Assembly (NCBI GenBank): GCA_039566865.1
Contig: CM076947.1
Span: 24,429,501-24,493,500 of the forward strand
Origin: Aurelia coerulea
Lineage: Eukaryota > Cnidaria > Scyphozoa > Semaeostomeae > Ulmaridae
DNA: 64,000 nt
Direction: 5' to 3'
Shown: one piece after another, positions 57,291 through 64,000 of the stretch
How positions within the stretch are numbered: the first letter of the stretch is position 1
How the letters are laid out: each line of letters begins with the position of its first letter
Translations under genes and position numbers: made by a program
Notes under the pieces: generated by a model
Database searches by the model: none
Told to the model about the DNA's origin: nothing
The model's input: the letters and a program-made list of their open reading frames with translations, nothing else

Positions 57291-59757
57291 TAGCCTGCGC
57301 GCAGACTTTACAGACTGCGCAGGAGAAAACGAGAGAAAAGAAAAAGTTTCGTGATTGCTTTGCGTGAAATGCAGAGTCAGCAAAACGGAAAAACTGGCGC
57401 TGGTGCGCAGACTTTAGACTGATGACGGTGAGTCCAAGTTATCGCTCACCAAAACGAGACTACTGCCTACCAAACCGAGACCGCTCAAACTGGGACTCAT
57501 AACAAACAGCGAAAAAACCGGCCTGTTCACTCCCAGTTCCAGGAGGACCAATCATCTTGCAGGAAGCAAAATGCATAAAAAAATATGATTGGTTTATCCT
57601 TGCAATCTGTTTACAAAGAAGCCGGTGTGTTATTTCAACCTGAATGTAAACAATTAGCTATGAAACAACAGAGTAGGCTCCCGGAGGAAAAAATGTTTAC
57701 TACGGAGATTTGGATATCGAATGGTAAGCATAGAAGCAATTCCCATGGTCTTTTTCATATTCACTTTTATTTTCTATTTAGTTTAGCACACAGTTCTGGA
57801 ACTGGGAGAATTCAATACAAGTGACAATGAAAAAGGGAGAAAAAGCCATGGGATTTGCATCTATATTCACAATTCGATATCCAAATCTCCGTAGCAAACA
57901 TTGATTTCTTCTGGGGGCCTATCCAACGCAAAACACAGATCATGCCGGCAGATAATTGCATTCGCTTTGCGTTTGCGTTTATGTATTATGCGGAATATAG
58001 ATAGATAGAGGCTCCCCATGGGCTCCCCCGAATAGGGCGGAAAATCACTGTTCTTTTACGAGTCGTAGTTGTAACGGGGTATATCAGTTTGGCGGAGGAG
58101 CGAAACTCGACTCGTAATCAGTCTATAGACTTATTACAGTTCGTCCCTAGTTTTCGCTCGCTATCGAGTAGAATTACTAATTGAATTGAATGGAATCGCT
58201 CTCTCAAACAGGGACTCATAATCAAACTAACTCAAAATCAGGACAAAAACTCGTTTTCACGTCAAGTTCCTGACGTTACAATCAGATTGCAGCATTCGGG
58301 GCTGCTCGGCTGTGATTGGCTCATTTAAATTTCCCGCGTAAATTTTTGAGTTTTCGGTAAAATTTTCGGTAGTTTTCGGAATTTTCGGGCCCTTGGTCGC
58401 TTCGCGTTGCCTTTTGCCAAAATGGAGGCTGTTATCATCGCAGCTACGGACAGAAAAAAGATGATCTCAAAAGGCACTGTACGAAAGAGTTTTGAAGGGA
58501 AAGGATGCATTTGTTTGTTTGCTAACTTGCTGTAGGAAGACCCCGGAAGACTTACTGCTTGGCGAATTTAAATCGTGAAACACAGGATTCCTTTTTGGCC
58601 TGAGCAAAACAAAAAAGGAGCTTGAGGTAAGTACTTCGACCCGGCAAAAAGTTAAGAGAAAACTCACATTCGATGTGGAAAAGATACCCGAAATTTCTTG
58701 AAACATTCCTCTATAAACAGCAGAAGTATTCGTATTTGAAATTCTGTGCAAATTATAGTAAATTTGTCAAAGAGGCTTGAACCTTGACAACGTTTCTTCG
58801 TTCTTGCAAAGTGCCGATAAATTTATCTTTCCTCCTGAAGTTTAAAATCACAGACTACAGTACAAAGCTGCTTAAACAGAAACTATTTTCAAGCTTACGA
58901 AACAAATGTGTCATAAGAGTTTTGTGGATAACTGCATGTTTTTAGGAGAATTATTTATAGTTTTGAGAAGCCTTTGTGGGTGTTTTTCTTTGCGAGAATA
59001 ATTTGTGTTCGTTTCTTGAGCTTCCCCGACCGAAGAACATTCTAGAAAAAATTGCAAAGTTCCCCTGACGATAACGCCAGAAAACTCGCGCATTTTAAGA
59101 TAAAGAATAACCGAAACTTGTTGAAACGTTTATGCTTTGTTAACCATAGTATTAACAGCAGAAATATTAGTGATTGAGATTATTACAAAATAGCTAGTGC
59201 AGGTTTTTTGCGTAAAACAGTCTCACAATAGGTTGCAGAAGGCTTCAGCAAAAAGTTTCTGAAATATACCTTGGGTTCCTTTGGCAATCAAAACAATCAT
59301 GATTGTTTTGTTTTAGATTTATTATTGTTTCATTTGAAAGAAATTAGATCCCGCTGGCTGGCTGAATTTGACGAAATCTTTATTGTTTTGATTGTCAAAG
59401 GAACGCAAGTTTGTCTGGTTCACTCATTCCGAAAAAGTTTGAAGGCGTGGAAAAGTCACATGACCTCCATCACAGCTAGGAAGTCTCCCTGCGGCACGAC
59501 CGATCAATCGAATCCATCAATCAATCAATCAATCAATCAATCGACCGACCAAGTTTCGGTCGAATTCTCGTACATTAGTTTTGTCCTCGTTTTCACATAG
59601 CTTTTTTATGAGTCGTAGATTGAGCGAAAAGGTTAAAATCAAAAATATAAAAAACGAGCGAAATTTACGACGAATTGTAATCAGTCTAATCAGTCTACGC
59701 AGACTTTACTTTTCCTTTTCTCTCGTTTTCTCCTGCGCAGTCTGTACGCGCAGGCTA
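57291..59757. mobile_element. 2.47-kb element with TAGCCTGCGCG termini and 9-bp target duplication
   Basis: The left end begins TAGCCTGCGCGCAGACTT and continues through TGCGCAGGAGAAAACGAGAG; the right end is the inverse complement apart from a short indel, giving inverted repeats of about 55 nt. Flanks ACGGAAATG (57282-57290) and ACAGAAATG (59758-59766) match at 8 of 9. No transposase-like ORF was recognised inside. It contains a nested inverted repeat at about 57672-57920 and a (CAAT)n run near 59519-59541. Its ends match those of the 48-bp and 96-bp palindromes. Confidence 0.65.
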
Positions 59758-60568
59758 ACAGAAATGAGCTTACCAGGGCAAGAGGATTGGTAATACCGGA
59801 TGTCTTAATAAAAATTTTCCCTCGATCGTAGCATAGGGATCAAATCTGTAAAAAACATTGCACGATTGGTTGATGCATCTTTCGTTTGTTCTCATTCTGA
59901 GTGGTCATTGGCAATCTTTGGTATCTTGATTACATTAAAATCCCTGATAATTTCCGCCAGATCTTAGGTGAGATGACTGAATAGGAGATTGCAACAAAAA
60001 CACACGATCGTGCTAAAACGTAAGATATCAGGTCCATGATTCTACATACTACACATTTACAAAGAAATATTCAAATATAGACATTGAATTTTTAAAACCT
60101 AAATAAATCAATATATTCTACAAAAGTCATCGAATACAAGGAGACAAATACTTTTAAATCGTATCTAATCTCCTCTGTGCAGGCTCTATTTCGAAAACAG
60201 TCTGGTTTGTTTCCTGACGTCATTTTGGATTGAGAGGCCTAGTCTCCACAGAGAGGTATAAAATGATGGACTTGGGCGCCACTCTCAGCCTCTCACCCAA
60301 ACGCGGTCAAATTGGCACGGGGAGCCAGGCTGTTTGGAAAATAGAGCCTATGCGTGGGAGGATGTTTTGTTGCTGTTTCTCAAGTTTGGCTGTTATTTTG
60401 TGGCGGAAAATTTTCGTACACAACAGAGAGGTCATAAAGTTTTCGTAATTGCGAGCGAAAACGGGGACGAATTGTAATAAGTCTACACAACAGATACGAT
60501 AAACTACTGTTGTACTGTGTGTAAACAATAAAACAATGTAAGAGCCTTGGTTTCAAAACAGTTTTCTG

Positions 60569-61494
60569 AGGCCCCGTTCACACTGCTCCGTTTTTGTTAG
60601 TATCCATTTTTGTGGCATCCAAGCTACCCGTTCACATTGCTCCGTTTTTTGTATAAAAACGGAGGGAAAAACAGCCGTTTTTGTCCGTTCACATTGATCC
60701 ATTTTTGTGAAACTCATTGTTGAATATTGGATTTTCCAAATCCTCCGTTTTTGTGCGTTCACATAGACTGATGATATGGTCGTAGTTATCGCTATTGAAA
60801 TACTGCCGGACGCTCCTAACTACGACTCATAATCAAACGCCATTATTTTGAAATGACTATGACTGCCTCGTTTCGATAAGGGCCTAGGCAGAAAAGCACA
60901 AACATTTGTAGTTTTCAAATGAAACACATTGATTTGAAAACTTCACAATAAATCAGTTAATGCTTAGCGAAAGCAGCAAAATAGTACCTACGTACAAGAT
61001 TTGATATTGTCGCCAACTGTTTTCATGGTCCTCTTGTTCGTAAGACTTTGTTTTGTCCGGCCAAGCTCCTTGAAACTCTGCTTTGAGCTTCGAGTTTCCG
61101 TTGGTCAACAGCAATCAATCGAATTTGCAGAGATTCTAATGGCGTTGTATTTTGTTGCATACTTTGTACATGGCTGTGTATAGCAGCCTCGTTCCCAAGG
61201 GCGTTCAAAAGTGAAAAAAGTCAGTCCAAAAATATTGCCGTAATCAACCTCGAACCCAGGGTAACAATGGGCGGCCAGTTGTTACCCTGGTGCCTACGAG
61301 GCTCTTTCTTCATTTTCATTGGCTAATGCTAAAACAATCAGCTTTTTGCATAAATTAACTCCGGCCGTATAGCAGACTTATTACATATATTATCACATCA
61401 TTACCACTCCAGGAGACACAAAGGGAACCAGAAATAAAGCAATTGTGATAAGTCTATATGGGTGGATTGTTTTCGTACTTGTGTGAATGGGCCT
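60569..61494. mobile_element. Possible element with AGGCCCCGTTCACAC ends and AAACGGAG motifs
   Basis: AGGCCCCGTTCACACTGCTC left and GTGTGAATGGGCCT right are inverted. CTCCGTTTTTG recurs several times inside. Related AAACGGAG-rich blocks lie at 4300-4505 and 63733-63909. Confidence 0.45.
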
Positions 61495-63732
61495 AACGAT
61501 GCAAACAATAAGGAAAATTCTTGCCTAAGCAAACAGAGATTCTAAAAAGAACAGCATAGAACAGGTTGTAACATTTGTAAAGTGTTTACATTCCTCCAGA
61601 GGCCTCTGTTGCAAACGGAAAGCTGCAAATGGAATTAAAATATCTCTCTTCACAGTGCCATCCCGGTAACATCTAACATCCTACATAACACCTAGAGGTA
61701 CTGTGTTTCCTGGAATATCTGCTCTTTGTACATTAGGTACATACGTCTTTCTATTCAATATAATAGGTACACGAAGCCGGTATTTTGGAAATGTCAAGAA
61801 ACTCAACTCTTGATGAACATCTTATTTTCTTTGCTAAGAAACGTGCCAACAGTTTTATCAATCATGCTAATTGTTTTACTTTCCTTAGCACACCATACAC
61901 CTGATGGTGTGCTAAGGAAAAAGGCACCGTTTCAACCAGATTTCTCGTTGCTAGATGGAGTGGAATGAATTGAACTTTTGCTACCTTTCTTAAATTTAAC
62001 TGAGCACTGAAAATAAACAGGTGAATTAACAAAAAATTAACAGAATGTCGCAAGGCTAAGACTTTCAGAAGAATGCTTGGATTTGGATTTGAATTTAGCA
62101 ATCATTTTCTGCTGTAAATCCTGTCAAAATTACAAACGTTACTTTAAGTACCTATGACAACACCAAATAGCAACATCTTCAACCAAGTAATCAAATCAGA
62201 AATATCACGAGGGAAGAGTCCAAACTCGCTGTACAAAACCTTTCAAGTTCCCTCTAAAGATGTGCGTTAAACAGCGTAAGAGGTTGTCTAAAGTATATGA
62301 CGGAATGGCAAGACTGAAAGCTTTTCTAACATCACATCATCATATTTTTTGTATGTCCACAATTGAGGTTTTATCGTTGGGTTTACTATGATGAAATCTG
62401 AAGGCTACATACTTACCTTGATACTATCTTTTCTCGTTGAAACAGTGAATTTCCATGCATCAAAATTTCCATGCTGGAGTTTACTTTCTAACAGTAATAA
62501 TGGTATGCCAACTACTTGCGAACAATATGTTTGCACTCTCATTAAGTTCAGATTAAGTTTTATAATATCGTTTTTAATATCTTCTCATTCCTGCTTCATT
62601 ATGTCTTCAAACTTTCCAATAGCTGATCTTGAAGAGCAACACTTCGAGCGAAAGCTGAGAGTCTATGCATCGTCAAAATGCGTTGCGAATAGATCGATAG
62701 ATGGCTGAGTGTTTCTCATCGACATTTAAAATTCTGATAATCAATATTCAAATTTGTTCAGGTCAATGACTGAAATTGATTTCAAATGAGACGCGTCATG
62801 GTCGTACAACGGAAAGAGACCATTCTAGTGCCAGACACCGATTTTTCACATTCAATAAAAGAGCGACACCTCAGACAAAGATTGCGAGAATGATAGAGGA
62901 CTTTCCTCAAGTGTTCAAGCTCAGTTTAGCTATCTAGGCCTATGCCTATGTAAGTTCTCAAGAGAAACAAGGAGAACATGAATAAAGGCTGCAAAGCTTG
63001 TTTGTTATGGCTTCTTAGGCGTCGCAAAGAATTATATGAAGACTTTGCACGATCATTTTTTGTTGCGAGGCCTGTTGAAGATTTTAAAGTTATAAACAGA
63101 AAACCTTCTAAAAAATCAGAACTGATATGTTAAATGGAGTGCTGTAATACTTGCTAATTTTACTAATTTCCCAACAACATGGATGAAATATGAGAAAATC
63201 ATATCCAACAGATAACTGAAAATTTTTTAAAACATTCTTGGAGAAGGCCAAGAATGAGACAATACAAAACTATCTTGACTTGTGTAAAATCACGGCACGA
63301 ACTAAACTTACCGGCTAGCAGCGACATCTTTTGTTTTCTCGCTTCAGTACAGTAAAATTGTCAACTTGCAGTTCACTTTTATTGAATCTTTGCTACAACA
63401 AGACACATTTTTGCTTGAATCGCGCCATCAGATTGCAAGCGCGGGAAACAGTTGACCTCCACACCTTTGAGTTTTGCTGTGTGATGAATATGACGCCATT
63501 GCTGAACAGAGTGCTTGCATAATTTTTTGACATAAATTAGAATACATTCACCACAAAACAGCAGGTAGGAACCAGGGGTATCATTTGTGCTGAAGAAGAG
63601 AGGCTGAAGACAATGATAGCCCTGGAATCGAGGTTGTGCCGTAATAATATGAGTCCCAGTAAGAGCGGTCTCGGTCTGGTGTAATAGTCTCGTTTTGAAT
63701 AGCGATTACTGGGACTCATCGTAATCAGTCTA
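61495..63732. other. Region with no recognised feature
   Basis: AT-rich sequence with a local palindrome at 61885-61920 (TTCCTTAGCACACCATACAC facing TGATGGTGTGCTAAGGAA) and a small foldback at about 63650-63715 (GAGTCCCAGTAA facing TTACTGGGACTC). No exon or RNA gene was recognised. Confidence 0.4.
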
Positions 63733-63909
63733 GCGTTCACATTGATCAAGGGCATTTTCAAAACCCTCCGTTTTTGTGGATATCCGCTTCTGCTAGCATT
63801 TTTGAAAACCTCCGTTTTTGTGGCGTTTTTGTGCGGATCAGAGTGAACATTTTCACAAAAACGGAGGTTTTTCTCTCCGTTTTTGAACAAAACGGAGCAG
63901 TGTGAACGA
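63733..63909. repeat. Inverted AAACGGAG/CTCCGTTTTTG repeat block
   Basis: It begins GCGTTCACATTGATC and ends GGAGCAGTGTGAACG, with CCTCCGTTTTTGTGG repeats in between in both orientations. Confidence 0.55.
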
Positions 63910-63911
63910 AA

Positions 63912-63984
63912 TAGCCTGCGTGCAGTCTCTACTGATTTCTACTGAAAGGAAATCAGCGGAGTCTGTTGTTCTGTACGCAGGCTC
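63912..63984. mobile_element. Degenerate palindromic element of the TAGCCTGCGTGCAG family
   Basis: Starts TAGCCTGCGTGCAGTCTCTA and ends TGTACGCAGGCTC, with imperfect hairpin arms. No convincing target duplication is left. Confidence 0.5.
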
Positions 63985-64000
63985 GGTACAAAGCTTCAAA

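Overview
The window looks like AT-rich nuclear DNA of an invertebrate metazoan, most likely a cnidarian and probably an anthozoan such as a coral or sea anemone. The basis is short spliced exons, long introns, Bcl-2-family genes, LINE 3' ends and a very high density of short non-autonomous DNA transposons. The species cannot be fixed from the sequence alone. No prokaryotic-type operon, CRISPR array, rRNA or tRNA gene was seen.

The recognisable genes are five spliced members of the Bcl-2 apoptosis superfamily. Two lie on the minus strand (5263-10222 and 15850-19821). They are paralogues with the same three-exon plan: a BH4-like helix in exon 1, a BH3-like plus BH1 region and the first part of BH2 in exon 2, and a linker with a C-terminal membrane anchor in exon 3. 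Both split BH2 after Gly-Gly-Trp with a phase-0 intron, the classical intron position of animal Bcl-2 genes. Three lie on the plus strand (22009-26642, 37973-43493 and 49238-54843). They share a four-exon coding plan with a BH3 motif (Gly-Asp core), a helical C-terminal exon and no membrane anchor, and most resemble BID. Gene 2 and gene 3 are divergent, with 2.2 kb between their start codons.

The last two BID-like genes sit in an ancient tandem duplication (about 32.6-43.6 kb and 44.5-54.9 kb) that includes upstream DNA. Comparing the two copies gives filled and empty sites for several transposon insertions. In the two main BID exons my hand count finds many more amino-acid-changing than silent differences, which suggests these paralogues have been diversifying.

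The rest is mostly repeats. I could delimit MITEs of several types: TA-flanked (mariner-like), 8-bp-duplication (hAT-like, including G-run/C-run elements and one family with an internal 57-bp minisatellite), a TTAA/CCC type (piggyBac-like), and a striking group of tiny palindromes with 9-bp duplications plus a 2.47-kb relative. Three LINE 3' fragments remain (28.6, 55.5 and 56.7 kb). The outer parts (1-5.2 kb and 55-64 kb) hold no gene I can support apart from LINE pieces.
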